A stretch of DNA of 64,000 nucleotides. Source: Augochlora pura. Taxonomy: Eukaryota > Arthropoda > Insecta > Hymenoptera > Halictidae. Under the pieces are notes generated by a model. The model saw only the letters and a program-made list of their open reading frames with translations, was not told the origin of the DNA and made no database searches. The stretch covers positions 15,756,663 through 15,820,662 of the forward strand of contig NC_135776.1 in assembly GCF_028453695.1 (NCBI RefSeq), written 5' to 3'. Position numbers and translations under genes: made by a program. This document shows, in pieces, positions 13,090 through 26,150 of the stretch. Within the stretch, counting starts at the first letter, position 1. Each line of letters begins with the position of its first letter.

Positions 13090-15104
13090 TCGAGACAATT
13101 TAAAAAGTGGCCAACGCAACAATAGCCTCGAAATAGACAGAAATTCCGCGAATTCGTTCTCCATATCTCAGAACAGATTAGAATCTTTCTTGCGACAAGA
13201 GGCGAGAGAGGAGCACACCGCTTTCACGTATCCCCGTCGATTTCTCTTCCGCCGATCTGGACCGCCTTTGTTATCGACGAATATCCACGTATCCCCCGAA
13301 ACGTTCGTTCACAAATCACCGCGTGCCCCCGGTCTCCCCCCGTGATCCATCGATTTCTGCCACGCGGGCCAACAACCTACATAGCGAGCATCGTTACACG
13401 GCCGAGCCCGATCTATGTGTCCCGTTCGGGTCCTTCAAGTAGAACTTTCACCGACCCGTTAGACACCGAGCGGCCGAAAGAGAACCGTCTCGCCCCGCTC
13501 CTCCTCCTCCCCCCGGGCTTTTGTCGCTCCCTAGAAAAAGTCCGAGGAAGATGGAAAGAGAAGAGTCAACACACAATAAAACGCGGAGGGACGCGCGGCT
13601 CCTCGAGAAAGCGCTCGGATGGTTGCACGCTTCGTGACCGATTCCAGCCTATTTGCCTATTGTTCGTGGCGTCACGGGCCTCGATTTCGTCGGCTATTAG
13701 AAACCGGGCGACTATTAGAAATAGTTTCGACGTGGCGGGACTACGGTGGGGGCGGTGACCAGACCGAGGTCGCGTAAACTAGCTTTTCTGGATTGCACGT
13801 GGCGGTCGTCGACGGACACTCCGCCGATGCCGAGCCGTTTCACGCGTGGTTCTCAGGACGAGTCGCGTCTTAACTCTTTCGTTTACGGTGGGATTAAAAG
13901 TGTTCCACCTTTCTCATTTTCTGTAATGCATGGTGGGACGTTTTTAATAGACCTGCCTCGTAATATTGCAACAGCTGCATAAGCACAGGTTTATAGATGG
14001 CTTGGTTACGCGAAGCAGTTTGTAATATTAAAAACGAATGTTATAAATGTGTTCCCTTTCGTTGATAAGAGTCAACGCGTCGCTATAGATTCTTTAAATG
14101 GTTAACCATCGGTTAACGATCCTTAACATTAATTGATTGTTGCAAGTTTTGATTTTCTTTTAATAAATAGTGTGTTGAATGAGCACCATTCATGAACCTG
14201 TGCGGCACGATGGGACTATTTAAGTCCCATGCCATAACAATTAATTCAATTGAATTATTATTTTATTCTGCTTTTATGTTATATGATAGTAAATATACTA
14301 CATAGAAATGTAATAATAATATAATAAATATATTACTTACAAATATAACACTAATGTAATAAATACGATATATACACATGAAAGCTCTTTAAATTGTATT
14401 TTACCAACATTTCATACAACAAATTATTCAAAAAATAATTTAAGAGTAAATTGTATCTAAAATATCTATAATATTATATTTAGTTCCATAAATAATGCAA
14501 GGGTGATTTTTACTCGAGTATGTTAATTAAAAATAATACTTTTAAGCAATTCTTCACTTTCAGAATTAATCAAATTCGCGAAAATCGTTGGATCGAGAAG
14601 GATATGCTTTCGATTCGACTTTCTCTTTACGATCACGTGTAAAATTATTCTACGAACGATTTCAACGCAAGGGTGTACATTAAGAAATAATATTAAGAGA
14701 TTCAGATGTTTGGGCATTTGTCGAACGTTCGAAACATTTGGCGAATAAAGAGGGAAGCCCTCGGGCTGGTTTGCACGAATTCGAACGCGGATAGAATAAA
14801 GGCACGGTGCGATTGGTTGAGTTATTATAGCAACGAAAGTTGGACGAAGTGCGTGGAAACTGGTTTTCGCCAGTGGTCGTCTTAATTTGTAGCGTTGACG
14901 TGACTAATGGAAATAATTATCACCTTTTGTTGAACCCCGCTTCATTTCGTTCCTGTTTGCTCTACGTCTTTGATTATCCTTCGACCGTTTTATACAGCTT
15001 CGCTGCTTTTATATTAATCGTCGACGCTGAATGCGTAATAACAAAGCCGGTCTTTATTGAAATTATGACGTCGAATCATGGCGCATAAAAATGATAAATG
15101 TAAT
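13090..15104. other. Noncoding region
   Basis: CpG-rich 13190-13870, AT-rich 14020-14500. No gene recognised. Confidence 0.5.
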
Positions 15105-15480
15105 CAAACATGAAAAATGGAGACAAGTAAAAATAAATAAAAATAGAAATATAAATTAAAAGTAAAAATGAAAAGTAAAAATATATATAAAAATGAATAA
15201 ATAAAAATGAAAGTTGAAAAATGAATAAATAACAATGAAAATGAAAAATGAAGATAAGCAAACATAAATAAAAACAAAAGTAAAAATACAAAATAAAAAT
15301 GAATAAATAAAGATAAAAATAAAAATAAGAACAAGTAAAAATGAAGATAAAAATAAGAATCAAAATAGGAATCAGAATGAGAATAAAAATAAGTAGAAAT
15401 GAGAATAAGAATAAAAACGGTAAAAATAAAAAAAGTTAAAGTAAAAATAAAATACGGAACATAAAAATACAACCGTCAGG
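15105..15480. repeat. A-rich minisatellite (aaaaataaataaaaatgaa)
   Basis: Degenerate 12-20 bp units of AAAAATRA words over about 375 bp. The Phe/Tyr-rich minus-strand open frames here are artefacts. Confidence 0.75.
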
Positions 15481-18400
15481 GAAATGAAAACGGTGAAACA
15501 CCAAAAAAGAAGGAAATTAGTATTCACGGATGTTTTCCAGTTTCAAAAGATATACCGTTTAGAAAAATTTCACGCGTGCACGTGACGCTTGGTAAAAAGG
15601 ATGCACCTGTCGGTGAGCCGACCTTACGGCACTCTATATCCAGGAAATGATCGATAAATTGATGGAAGGAAACGGGCTACGTGTTGCGAATGCTACTGAT
15701 AGTGTTGCGCGGACGCTCCCTTGTCCATTTAAATAATATAAAAAAAACACCCGTGTCCGCGTTAACTCCTGATACGGGACACGGGTAGCCGGGAAATAAA
15801 ATTTTCGATAAACAACGTTTCATTCGCGAGCGCGCAATTTGCCGTAATTAACAATATTCGAAAGTAGGGTGGTGCAACGCGCGTTGAATTCGCCAATAAT
15901 TACAGCAATTTCGTCCATGAACGTAATTTACAGAATAATTCCGAAAAGTTCGCTTTCTCGTTCCAGGATGCCTCGCGAAACATTGAAATTCACAATGTTC
16001 CAATGAATTGTTGCAATTGTTAATTATTGGGTTAACACGTTCGTGGTTTTTGTGGCTGGCAATATTCGGTGTTAAAGAACAATTCGAAATAATCGTAATG
16101 AGATTAATGAAACAGATATTAATTTTTGTAGTTCGTATAAATTGAGGTTATTTAAATTGCGGTATTACATTTTTATTTAGCGATTATTATTATTATATTT
16201 CATTATATTTATTACATTTATACGTATCATATTTAGTATATCATTGTACTTACAAGAAGTACAGTAACATCTCCTTAAAATTGTCAACAAATTTTACAGT
16301 AACTAAGCTCTTGCAATTTAATTAGAAGGTGCCCAATTAAAACAACAATTTAAGTATAGGCTTCCGAATGAAGACTATTTAATTAAAACAATTTAAATCA
16401 GTAAGTCCGCGTAAAAATCGACAAAATTCTTGTAGCACATCGACCACCATTACGGAAACCGATTTTTCCCATGGCGCCGATGTTCCACGAAAGTGAGACA
16501 CAAAGAAAGCGAGAGATCGTTCCCATGAAAAAGCGAAGCTGCGAGACAAATTCTATGACTCCTGTTGCCTCGAAAGCTAAAAAGCCAGGCAAAACCATGG
16601 ATTCAATTTCACGGGGCTTTAGGGATCGATTCAATGCCCTGCTCCTCCCCCATACCGCCTTCTCTACGCCACTAAGTAGCCTGAAACGCGATTCTAGCCG
16701 AACGAAATGATCTCTGTTATTACATTTATTTTTAAATCTCAATATTTGGATAACAATAGATTCGATTTTTGGACAACAATTATACTATCGCAGTCAACTA
16801 CATTATAACCCTATCATAACTATATTCCCTACTGCCATATATAAAATATCCTCAAATAGTAAAAATCCAAGCACAATATTGTCCAGTTAGAATCGCGTTT
16901 CAGACCGGCCATCCTTTCGTCCCAGTTCCATCGAAACGGAAACCCGACGTGGCACGAACCACGGGCAACACCTGTCGCTTGTGTGTGGCCACTTTAAGGT
17001 AGGCCACGTCGAAGAAGAAGAGACCTCGGTTCATTGGTCGACGGAGCGCAAGGTGCGCGCTCTGCAAATGTCGCGGACAGGTAGCATGTGCTGATTATAG
17101 CCCGCGAAATATACTCGGCACACCTTTCCGGTTTCGGAGGCTGTATATTGTTCTGGTAATTAGCGAGGTAATTGAGATTTCACAGGCAAACACCTGGGCG
17201 ACGAGCCGGCGTACTCCGAGATTACGCGGAACGATCTCTTTACGAAGCATGATCGCGAGATCATACATTTTGTGATATCTTTGAAACATTGTTGTTTCAT
17301 TTGAAACATATCTGTTTCATTAGAACACCCTAATGCAACGACTGTTACTTATAATTACTGTTTAAACAAATTACTCTATTATTAAATTTTATGCTTCGTA
17401 TTTTTAGCGGATTGATGGTTGCGACGATCAGCGAATAAAATAATGTCAAGGGAAGCCCCGCGTATAATATATCGCTCGAGTCACGTTCGTTATGGCACCA
17501 TGGCATTTACGGCACCATGGGTTTTTCATGGGCATCGAGGGATCCACCGCTTCGCGTTCGGTTTCTTTTCCACGAGCCGGGCGCTGACGAGAAAATTTAA
17601 ATGTCGGCGGAACGGGCGGGCCCGCGTGGCGGAAAACGTGACAGCATCGCCGACAATGGAAAAACGCACAGGAAAAGGGTCGGCAAGAAAGGAAACCGGC
17701 CGCGAGGGGGAAGGAAAAAATGCAAACAGGTGGAAAGCACCACCTTTGCCGTAACTTTTTACGATGCGCGTGCTGGCTCCTAATTGCGACGGCAGATGGT
17801 CGAGGGCAGGGCCGGCTGGTTGCATCCGATGCAACGTCGCCGTCGGGTGCACCAGCGCGACGAGACCGACGTAGAGATTACTTTTTCCTCTCCATTAAAA
17901 ACCGAGAAACTGAAATAAATTTCAATTAATCATGTTTTAAAAGCCGCGGCTGGAATACCGTCGCTCGCGACTCCGCGATACCGCGGATCCTTTGTGCCCA
18001 CGAGTCGAATTAATTTTCTGCTACGGCCGAGGAACGAATCTTTATTTATTTATGAAAATTTATTTGGTACGAGGGGGTATCGCTCGTGGCAAGCATGAGA
18101 TAGAAGCACATTCATGAATTGGATGAGTTAAGACGTAGAATGCGAGGGGGTTGAAGTGAAGGAATTACTATACTACGAGCCTTTGTACTATAATGATACA
18201 GTATTTCTAGATTTATACTACAATAGTGAAAATACAAATATCAAAGTGAAATCAAAATTGAAATACTAAAAATAATAAAACAAGCAAAGAATTGATTTTG
18301 TTAATTAAATTGGTCACAATAAAAATACGAATATAATACTACCACATTTTCTTGTATCTTACATACTTGCATATAACTGCATAAACGTTTCAAGCTCGAT

Positions 18401-18820
18401 CCATCGATATTGCAAATCTGCTTCAGTAAATTTTCTTTCATAAAATAATATCAAAAATAATCGATATGCCTGGAATAATAAATTAATACGACACTATACA
18501 ATGTCAAAAGAAATTGTGAAATAACGATCGAAAACACGAAGCAGGTATATGTAGTACATGGTCGCTCTTATACCGCTGCCGTGTCTGGCCGCGAATGTCT
18601 GGATCTACTGCGAGCGACTTTCACTGGCTGCGAAGACCAGGTGGCTCGTTGCTCATCGTCACCGACTACGACAAGTGTTAAATGATCATTGTCGGATAAT
18701 TAATTATTATTGACGTTTACGATTGACTTGTAATTCGTTTATTGATAACAATGCGCTGAGGAGACAGCGGAACGTAATTATTCGAGGACTGGCTACAACT
18801 TTGTCGCGAAGATGGACGAT
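15481..18820. other. Noncoding region
   Basis: No exon, RNA gene or clear repeat recognised. Composition alternates between AT-rich (16060-16400, 18140-18520) and CpG-rich (16900-17300, 17420-18000). Confidence 0.5.
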
Positions 18821-18835
18821 TGCGAGAGGAAACGA

Positions 18836-18873
<38 letters not shown>

Positions 18874-19250
18874 GGGAGAAAGGAAGAGAGAAATAGAGAG
18901 GGACAGAGAGACGAAGAGAAATATGGAGATAGAGAGAGAAACAGAGAGACACAAAAAGCTAAAGAAAGAAATAGAGAGACAAAGAAGGACAAAGAGAGAA
19001 ATCAAGAGACATAGAGAGAGAAATAGAGAAATATAGAAGGACAAAGAGGAAAATGGAAAGAGAGAGGGGGGAGGGAGGGAGGGGAGAAATACAAATGCAG
19101 AGGAAAATGGAAAGAGAGGGGGGGGGGGAGAGAAATACAAATACAGAGAAAAATAAAGAGAAATAAAGAGAAACAGGGAGACAGAGAAAGAGGAATGGAA
19201 AAACAGAGACGATGAGAGAAAAAGAGAATGATCGAGAAAGAGAGAGAGGG
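18821..19250. repeat. (GA)n-rich tract with higher-order repeat
   Basis: Purine tract on the + strand, including (GA) pure runs near 18838-18870. The block gaaatacaaatgcagaggaaaatggaaagag (here abbreviated gaaatacaaatRcagag) recurs at about 19086 and 19132. Confidence 0.8.
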
Positions 19251-19693
19251 CGTACGCACACAGAAACATCGCGAGTGGTCTATGACATAGCAATCCTGTT
19301 TTCGCAAAAGAAGAACTCGTTCCGCGTCCGTGCGCCGCGCCGATCCAGCCGGCGGCCTTGTGATCTGAAAAATTATCGCTCGGTCTAGCTGAGCCGATTC
19401 CTCGGTCTCTATTTTCATTGTTGCTTTGTGCTATCAAGCTTGAAGGAATCTTCGATGGAACTTCCTTCCCCGAGGAGTTAAATAACTTTCATCGCTTCCT
19501 TCATTCTTATACTCGGTCGATTATCTATCCGTCTACTATCCATGGGTCTTAATCGCGCAAAAACTGTAATTTATTATTTTCTCCAGAATGATTATCATCG
19601 TAACTTGGATTGATGGTGTGACCTGATTCTGTACTCCGATCTATGATCTCGTATTCTCGTACTATGATAGGTACTCTAATAGGCTCTTTAGTA

Positions 19694-20085
19694 TACAGGG
19701 TGTCCGTCTATAAATCTCCAAGTGTCGGCTACAAGATGCGGCTGAATTATATCTTTTATTTGTTATATTTTCTTTTTAATTACGAAGCTTAAGTTAGTTC
19801 CTTTGAATGAATTGTTCGCGCATTTAATCGGCAGAGGTCATTTGTTAACTGGACGATGTCTTGTTTAAAACTGCTATTGCGCGTCGTTCGGAAGATAAAT
19901 GACAGAAATATTTATCATAATCGACGTCCGTTCTTTGCTTACTTTCTTAAGCTCTCCCACGTGGACGGCGAAGATATAATACAAATTGCTACCCTAATAT
20001 CGAACATCTTCCCAACGATGCGTAATAGCTGTTTTTAACAAGATATCGTTTTGATCTATATATCCTAACATACAGGGTGTTCATT
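19694..20085. mobile_element. Transposon remnant with tacagggtgt ends
   Basis: tacagggtgtccgtctata (19694-19712) and tacagggtgttcatttta (20071-20088) resemble the ends of short inverted-repeat transposons common in insect genomes, but both are in the same orientation. This is best read as two broken elements. No transposase frame is present. Confidence 0.45.
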
Positions 20086-20215
20086 TTATCTTAAACATTG
20101 AAATGTCTTATTATTGCTGATATAAAAGAATACGTCAACTTTGTTCAGTTCGAAGCTAAGAATATTATTCCTTTATTCCTCCCAAGATCATTTGTTTCAT
20201 ATATGTCCACTTATC

Positions 20216-20574
20216 TATAGGATGTTCCAAAAATTGAGCTCTCAAAATCAGAGTGTTCCTGAGTTCGCCTGAAGCAACGTTTTCCTTTACACAAACGCAA
20301 TCCGCAACTTTGTTCACGAGTTATTACCAAAAAACACTGATCAATGAGAGACTATCTCCACAAGCGCTACTCAGCCCAACCAACGAGCGATCACAGCCCA
20401 GCCTCGCCGCCTGACTCGACCGCCACGCGCCAGTTGATCTCGCCTCTCATTGGTCGCCGTTTTTCGTTAATAACACATGAACGACGCCTCGTAGAAAATT
20501 CTTGCAAAGGAAAAAGTTGCTTCAAATAACCTCGAGAACCCTTCTATAGCCTAACTTTTTGAACACCGTATACA
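20216..20574. mobile_element. Fold-back MITE, about 359 bp
   Basis: Left arm 20216-20353 and right arm 20438-20574 are inverted copies over nearly their whole length. Left gatgttccaaaaattgagc matches the complement of the right end (cggtgttcaaaaagttaggc). Inside, gaagcaacgttttccttt, cgagttattaccaaaaaaca and gatcaatgagagac each have an inverted partner in the right arm. TA lies at both outer edges. It has no coding capacity. Confidence 0.75.
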
Positions 20575-21289
20575 ACAAGCATATTAAAAACGCCGGGTGA
20601 GGAAACAGCTCTAGTCCAGGTTGAAAATTCCCCTGGAACGTTAACGGAGCCGTGTCGGCGATAACGAGCGCAGCACGCGCTCCTACGGTGGCACGTTGAA
20701 AAGTCCGCGGACATATAGCCGCCTAATCGAAGCAGCCGCGGCAGGTGCCCGACGTCCTTAGTGGCCCGGTTCCAGTTAGGATAAAACCGGGCGAGAGCGC
20801 GATCGCGTGGATCGTGCCAGAACCGTGGAATGATTAACCGTAACCGAACTATCGCGTGCCTGGCCGTTGCTTTCAGCTTCTGTTATCAGTCGTGGCGATC
20901 GAGGAGAGCCCAGGCGAACGGCTCGAGAACATCCGCATCGGCAGCAGACTATATCGCGGGCATCCCGAAGTCGCGGAATTATGCGTGACAAGGCTAATAA
21001 TCGACGAAACTCGGCTAGGAAATTAATTGCTGATTAATAGGCGACGTAATTGCAGCTGAAAAACTGGCCGGCTCGTTGATCACGCTCGTTAATAAGGGAA
21101 ACGCGACAAGATCTGCATGCGTAATGCCTAGGCAGCTGATACGTTCGCCTAACTTCCCGGGGTACGGCAATACACTTTTAGTTGCTACAAAGTTTTATTG
21201 GTGGATGTAATGTATAACAGCGTAGTTGATGCGAATAGTATAATCAGACAGTATAAGGTGTGGTATTATAGTGTATAGAGCGTTATAGT
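20575..21289. other. Noncoding region
   Basis: CpG-rich to about 21050, then AT-rich. No gene recognised. Confidence 0.5.
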
Positions 21290-21405
21290 AATATAAAATA
21301 TAGTATTGCGGTGAAATTTATAGCATTATAAGTAGCATATACAGCATTATAATAGTATATATAGCATTATAGTAGCATACATAGCATTATAGAAATATAT
21401 ACAGT
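21290..21405. repeat. Minisatellite, about 21-bp unit (tatagcattatagtagcata)
   Basis: About five copies of agcattatagYagYatayat. Confidence 0.75.
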
Positions 21406-22130
21406 ATTTAATTGCGAGACGTTTTAAAAATCGTACGATCTCTTCATTATTCCTCGGATTTTCAAAGGCAGCCGTGAAATAGGTTTAAGTATTAGGTAAT
21501 TTTACGAACGATGCGAACATCCTTTCGCGTTTTTAAAAAGGAAACAGAAACGCGATCATTAGCCTTCCACTAATTTCACATTTTATAGATTGTAGAGCAC
21601 GAGGGGGGGAATATATTAAGTACTAATGATTGCGATTATCTTCGCGTGGTTCGCCTACCAGAAATGCAACGGACAATTTCGAACGCCTGCGCAATCGCCT
21701 CTCGGTTACTCTTCTCGGTTTCTTCTTCAATCTGAGCAAATTTATTAAAAAGTCACGGGGATAAGTGCAGCGAAGGAGCGAGTAAATATAGATAGGGGAG
21801 AGGATCGTCTTCCAGGAAATGTTGCAGCTGCGTTAGCCGAAGGTATTCGCAACAGATGGCCGCGGATTTTCGCTGGGAAAAGTGGATTTTAAGGTTTCGA
21901 GAGAAACCGAGCCGCCCTTGAGGATTTCGATCGACAGTAGCCGAGGCAAGAGAGAAGCCTAAAAGGTCTTGCTGATACGACAAAAGCTGAAAAGAGGGGG
22001 GTCAAGCTCCACAGCTGCTCCTTCTCCCACTCGGTAAACAGCAGGCCGCGTTCGAATTTGCACCAAGAATACGCGTAGCCGTCGCACAATGCTTGTGCTC
22101 TTCGACCAAAATTTAGTCCGCATCGATCTT
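21406..22130. other. Noncoding region
   Basis: No gene recognised. Minus-strand frames at 21753-22152 have no known domain. Confidence 0.5.
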
Positions 22131-22373
22131 TTAACCTTCTGCGCTCAAACATTGCACCACCGAAATTCTTATATCGTGTTCAAAAATAATTTGTATACAT
22201 CAAAATGTAGATTTAAATAATTGTTAAATCGTAACTGTTGAACGAGTCACAAGACTCAGTTTCATATGCATAAAATGCATAAAATGCATTCTGTCATACA
22301 TAATGGAAATACTACAAGTCGAAAAAATGATTTTACGTTTACAGTTGAAATTGCTTCGAGTGCAAAGGGTTAA
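22131..22373. mobile_element. TTAA-flanked MITE, second family, 243 bp
   Basis: Starts TTAACCttctgcgctcaaaca and ends ttcgagtgcaaAGGGTTAA. It has TTAA on both sides and inverted ends of about 17 bp. The interior is homologous to the element at 58748-59122 (shared gcaatt/taattgttaaa, gagtcRcaagaatc-like, atgcataaaRtgca). It is non-autonomous. Confidence 0.7.
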
Positions 22374-22738
22374 TAATTTTCAGATAATAAGATTCGGAGA
22401 ACTAAAATTAATTTTCGCTAGAAGAAATCTCGCAATTTGATTTAACGAAAAATATCAGGAAATAATAACGTAGAGTTGCATTATAAATTGACACGAAGTA
22501 ACTTTTAGGTTGCTGCTGATATTTAATCAATTTAATATGTAATCAACTATATATGAATTTAATATCTGATCAATTTAATTAATCATTTTAAAAAGCTGTA
22601 CCTGTTAAGTTATAAAACGAAGCTATACTAACTTCTTATTGTTATAGCAGCCTATTAATAATAATTAAGACTCTAACTTTTTTTTTATTTAACTACTATT
22701 TAAGAATTTTTATTTAACTACTGTTTGTTGTTTCATAG
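22374..22738. other. AT-rich noncoding
   Basis: No feature seen. Confidence 0.6.
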
Positions 22739-22955
22739 CACAAAGCCAATCGCCACTGTCCGGATCCCCAAAGATCAACAGGTGACGGTGGCCAGAGCAA
22801 TTAAGAGTGCACCTGGCGCATATATGCACGGCCACTGTATCGGAACGCTAGTGTTTGGTGTTTGCAATCTATTTTGCAAGCAGGATAAAACAAATCCAGG
22901 AGACAGAATACAAATTTTATCATTTTCAGCAATTTTCACAAATTTTCAGATAATT
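22739..22955 (+). other. Unknown exon-like or retrocopy fragment
   Basis: About 180 bp of balanced composition inside AT-rich DNA, directly after a pyrimidine-rich stretch ending CATAG. One frame reads TKPIATVRIPKDQQVTVARA, IKSAPGAYMHGHCIGTLVFG, VCNLFCKQDKTNPGDR and stops at 22956. I do not recognise the family. It could be a degraded gene fragment, an exon of an unseen gene, or chance. Confidence 0.25.
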
Positions 22956-24239
22956 TAAAAGTAAAAATGTATCTTTTATTCTAATAATTCGAAGTAATTG
23001 CAAATAGTACATACTGCGCTTGGTATGTTATATTTATATAACCGTAACACTATACCTAAGTATACATATTTTACGACACTAATATATTTGTCGACACTGT
23101 ATCTAATATATTCGTCGTCACTACATCTAATATAATTGCATTATAAAAATAAGAAAACTGCATCTATTAAAATCTTCTCCTTACAATATAAACATTAATC
23201 GAAGCAAATAAGTAATCGAAAATATTGTACACTATACTAAGTATATATCGCTTATTTAACAACTGTTTCGACTAAAGCTCACACTACAATAAAAAAAGGA
23301 AAAGATTTAAATAAATACAGCTTCGTTATTTGTACAAAGCAATTATATCAAGTACAATATTAACAAATATATTAGGTACAGTCGCGCGAGATAAATCGAT
23401 TCAGAAAATATCTGAAACTTGAAAAATCAAAACTCGGACGATATTAAAGAAAATTGTCGCCGTAAACGACCCCAACTTGCATTAAACGACCTATTCTTAC
23501 ATTCAAAGTTAGTCGAATTACGTCTTAAGGTGCGATACCATCGACAAAATTCGAAAAAGCGTCCACGAGATACGCGACGAGGAGGATCGGCAGGTCCGGC
23601 GGGGTTTCTCGACTTTGGAAGAAAAGGGGTGCGTATTCAGAGATGCAGCTGCCCGGGACTGCGCGGCGAGAGAGCTCGGGGGCCCGGTGCAGCCCTGAAA
23701 AGGGCCAGGATACACCGTCGTCGACGTCGACGACGGACGCACCTGGCCCTCACCTGCTCCCCTCCTCGCGACGGGTCTCGCAGCATGCATCGTGCACCGT
23801 GCATGGGCCAGCCGGCCGGAATTCGCCTCTATGGGTATTTTCGCGTGATCTAATGTCAACCACTGCCGTATCCTGTGACCCCGCGCCCCTCGGGAACCCG
23901 CACACCACTTGTGCAACCTTTCCGCGAGTGCAGTTTTAAGCAGGCCCTGGGAAGGTGCCGCGCGGCTCTTCCGGTGAACGATTCTTTCTGAACCGAGAGA
24001 GGAAGCGATCGGTTCAACCCCCTTCGCGGACAGACATCTTTGTTCGGAACCTGTTCCATGGCCACCTTGAACATCCACTTTCGAATGATTCCAATGACAA
24101 TTGAAGAAGCTACACGTCGATCTTATTTCATTTAGAGAGTTTCTTTTCTCGGATCCCGGTGTGTTTTATTGTTGCATTTGATGCGGTGGATTTTTATGGT
24201 GGAAGATATGTAGGTCTATTAATATACTATGAGTAGATC
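22956..24239. other. Noncoding; GC-rich island 23560-24060
   Basis: AT-rich to 23460, then a CpG-rich island with open frames on both strands but no known domain. The strong hairpin at 23701-23750 lies in it. Confidence 0.5.
23701..23750. repeat. GC-rich near-perfect palindrome
   Basis: The core ccgtcgtcgac / gtcgacgacgg (23715-23736) is a perfect 22-bp palindrome. It is flanked by agggccagg (23701-23709) and its complement cctggccct (23742-23750), with a 5-bp mismatch on each side. The total is a 25-bp stem with almost no loop. Confidence 0.85.
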
Positions 24240-24269
24240 TGTATACATAGGTATATTGCTATAGATATA

Positions 24270-24490
24270 TTTTTACAGATATATTGCAATAGATATATTT
24301 CTATAAATATATTACTATAATTGCATTTCTATAGCTGTATTTCTATAATTATATTTCTATAATTATATTTCTATAATTATATTTCTATAATTATATTTCT
24401 ATAATTGTATTTCTATAATTGTATTTCTACAATTATAATTCTATAATTATATTTCTATAATTCTACCTCTATAGCTGTATTTTTTTAATT
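24270..24490. repeat. 14-bp tandem repeat (atttctataattat)
   Basis: Around ten consecutive copies of atttctataattat, nearly perfect from 24320 to 24430 and decayed at the edges. Confidence 0.85.
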
Positions 24491-25248
24491 GTATTTTTAT
24501 TTCCATAATTAAATTTTGAGAATTCACACTAAATAGCATTCACACTATGACACTTAAAGCATTATCTTTGCAATATTACATTTAAACTCTTCTATTTCCA
24601 CCAATAAATTTCCACAGCCACAAGAAATGTAATATAAATAAAAATCTCTATCTCCCTTCAATACTTACAGAAAGATGAAAAATCATAACAATATCTTCCA
24701 CCATATCTTTATACCATTTATATCCACATAATCAATTAATTTTTCATAAAACTGTATAAAAACCTGGCAATGGCGAATTTCCATAGGACCGCAGAAGAGC
24801 ATTGATATACCATAGACAACGTAAATATCTTTAAATACTCAATTAGGTCACTAGTGACCCGAGCACCGATCAACACACGACTAAGTAACCAATAAAACAG
24901 CAAATTACAAATAAGTATCGAACGAGCGTGAAAGTCGAGCGACTCTCGACTGAAATTGTAGTAATTTAGGGTGTCAATCTCCACCCTAGCCCCCGCGATG
25001 GCCGATCAACGGCCTATTTGAACAGGGGAGGGCCCATTTCCGTGTCGGCAGCGTGCTCTGCAATTTCAGCCGGTGTACGCGTCGATCGATAAACTTTTTC
25101 GTGCCTGTTGCACACGCGTGCCGGTGCATGTGCATACCGGTGGCGCGTGGTGCAGGTGCATCACACCCTCGGCCGACACTTTCCTGTTTATTTTCCAATG
25201 ATTAGTCGACGGCCGTTCTCGCGTAGTCTCTCCCTTTCTCTCTTTTTT
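24491..25248. other. Noncoding region up to gap
   Basis: No gene recognised. The last 40 nt are a pyrimidine tract running into the N run. Confidence 0.5.
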
Positions 25249-25748
25249 NNNNNNNNNNNNNNNNNNNNNNNNNNNNNNNNNNNNNNNNNNNNNNNNNNNN
25301 NNNNNNNNNNNNNNNNNNNNNNNNNNNNNNNNNNNNNNNNNNNNNNNNNNNNNNNNNNNNNNNNNNNNNNNNNNNNNNNNNNNNNNNNNNNNNNNNNNNN
25401 NNNNNNNNNNNNNNNNNNNNNNNNNNNNNNNNNNNNNNNNNNNNNNNNNNNNNNNNNNNNNNNNNNNNNNNNNNNNNNNNNNNNNNNNNNNNNNNNNNNN
25501 NNNNNNNNNNNNNNNNNNNNNNNNNNNNNNNNNNNNNNNNNNNNNNNNNNNNNNNNNNNNNNNNNNNNNNNNNNNNNNNNNNNNNNNNNNNNNNNNNNNN
25601 NNNNNNNNNNNNNNNNNNNNNNNNNNNNNNNNNNNNNNNNNNNNNNNNNNNNNNNNNNNNNNNNNNNNNNNNNNNNNNNNNNNNNNNNNNNNNNNNNNNN
25701 NNNNNNNNNNNNNNNNNNNNNNNNNNNNNNNNNNNNNNNNNNNNNNNN
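25249..25748. other. Assembly gap, exactly 500 N
   Basis: Exactly 500 N. The left flank is a pyrimidine tract (CTCTCCCTTTCTCTCTTTTTT) and the right flank is unrelated AT-rich sequence leading into a minisatellite. The round size suggests a placeholder of unknown true length. It could hide cyclin D exon 2, since it is the last gap before exon 3. Confidence 0.99.
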
Positions 25749-25769
25749 AATTCCTATCTATAACTTATG

Positions 25770-26150
25770 GAACTGATGGAAAACCTCCAGAGTCTACCAA
25801 AATATTACAGAGTTGATTAAAAACTGTCAGAATCAGTGAAAATCTGTCAAAGTTTATCAAAAATTTGTTAAACACCGACAAAAGTCGATTAAAAATAGTC
25901 AGAGTCTCTTAAAAATCATTATAACTAATTAAAAACGAATTAAAGTCGATTAAAAATCGTCAAAGTCTCTCCGAAAGCTGTCAAAATCTATCAAAAATCT
26001 CTCAGAATCTATCAAAAACTGTCAAAGTCAATTAAAACCTATTAAAGGCGATAAAACACTACTAAAACCAACTAAAGACTCTCAAAACCCCCCAAAAACA
26101 ACAAAAATCAATGAAAACCTTCCAAACTTCCTCTAAAACTTTCAAAAACC
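25770..26150. repeat. Degenerate minisatellite (aaaatctgtcaaagtctatc)
   Basis: Units of about 20-22 bp of the form aaaaatcNNtcaaagtctat start just after the gap and drift in sequence to the right. Confidence 0.75.

Noticed and set aside
18793..19437. 214-codon minus-strand frame
   Set aside because: Low-complexity Ser/Leu/Phe over a (CT)n tract with no domain.
23518..24078. 186-codon minus-strand frame in a GC island
   Set aside because: Open frames exist on both strands because stops are rare at this composition; no domain seen.
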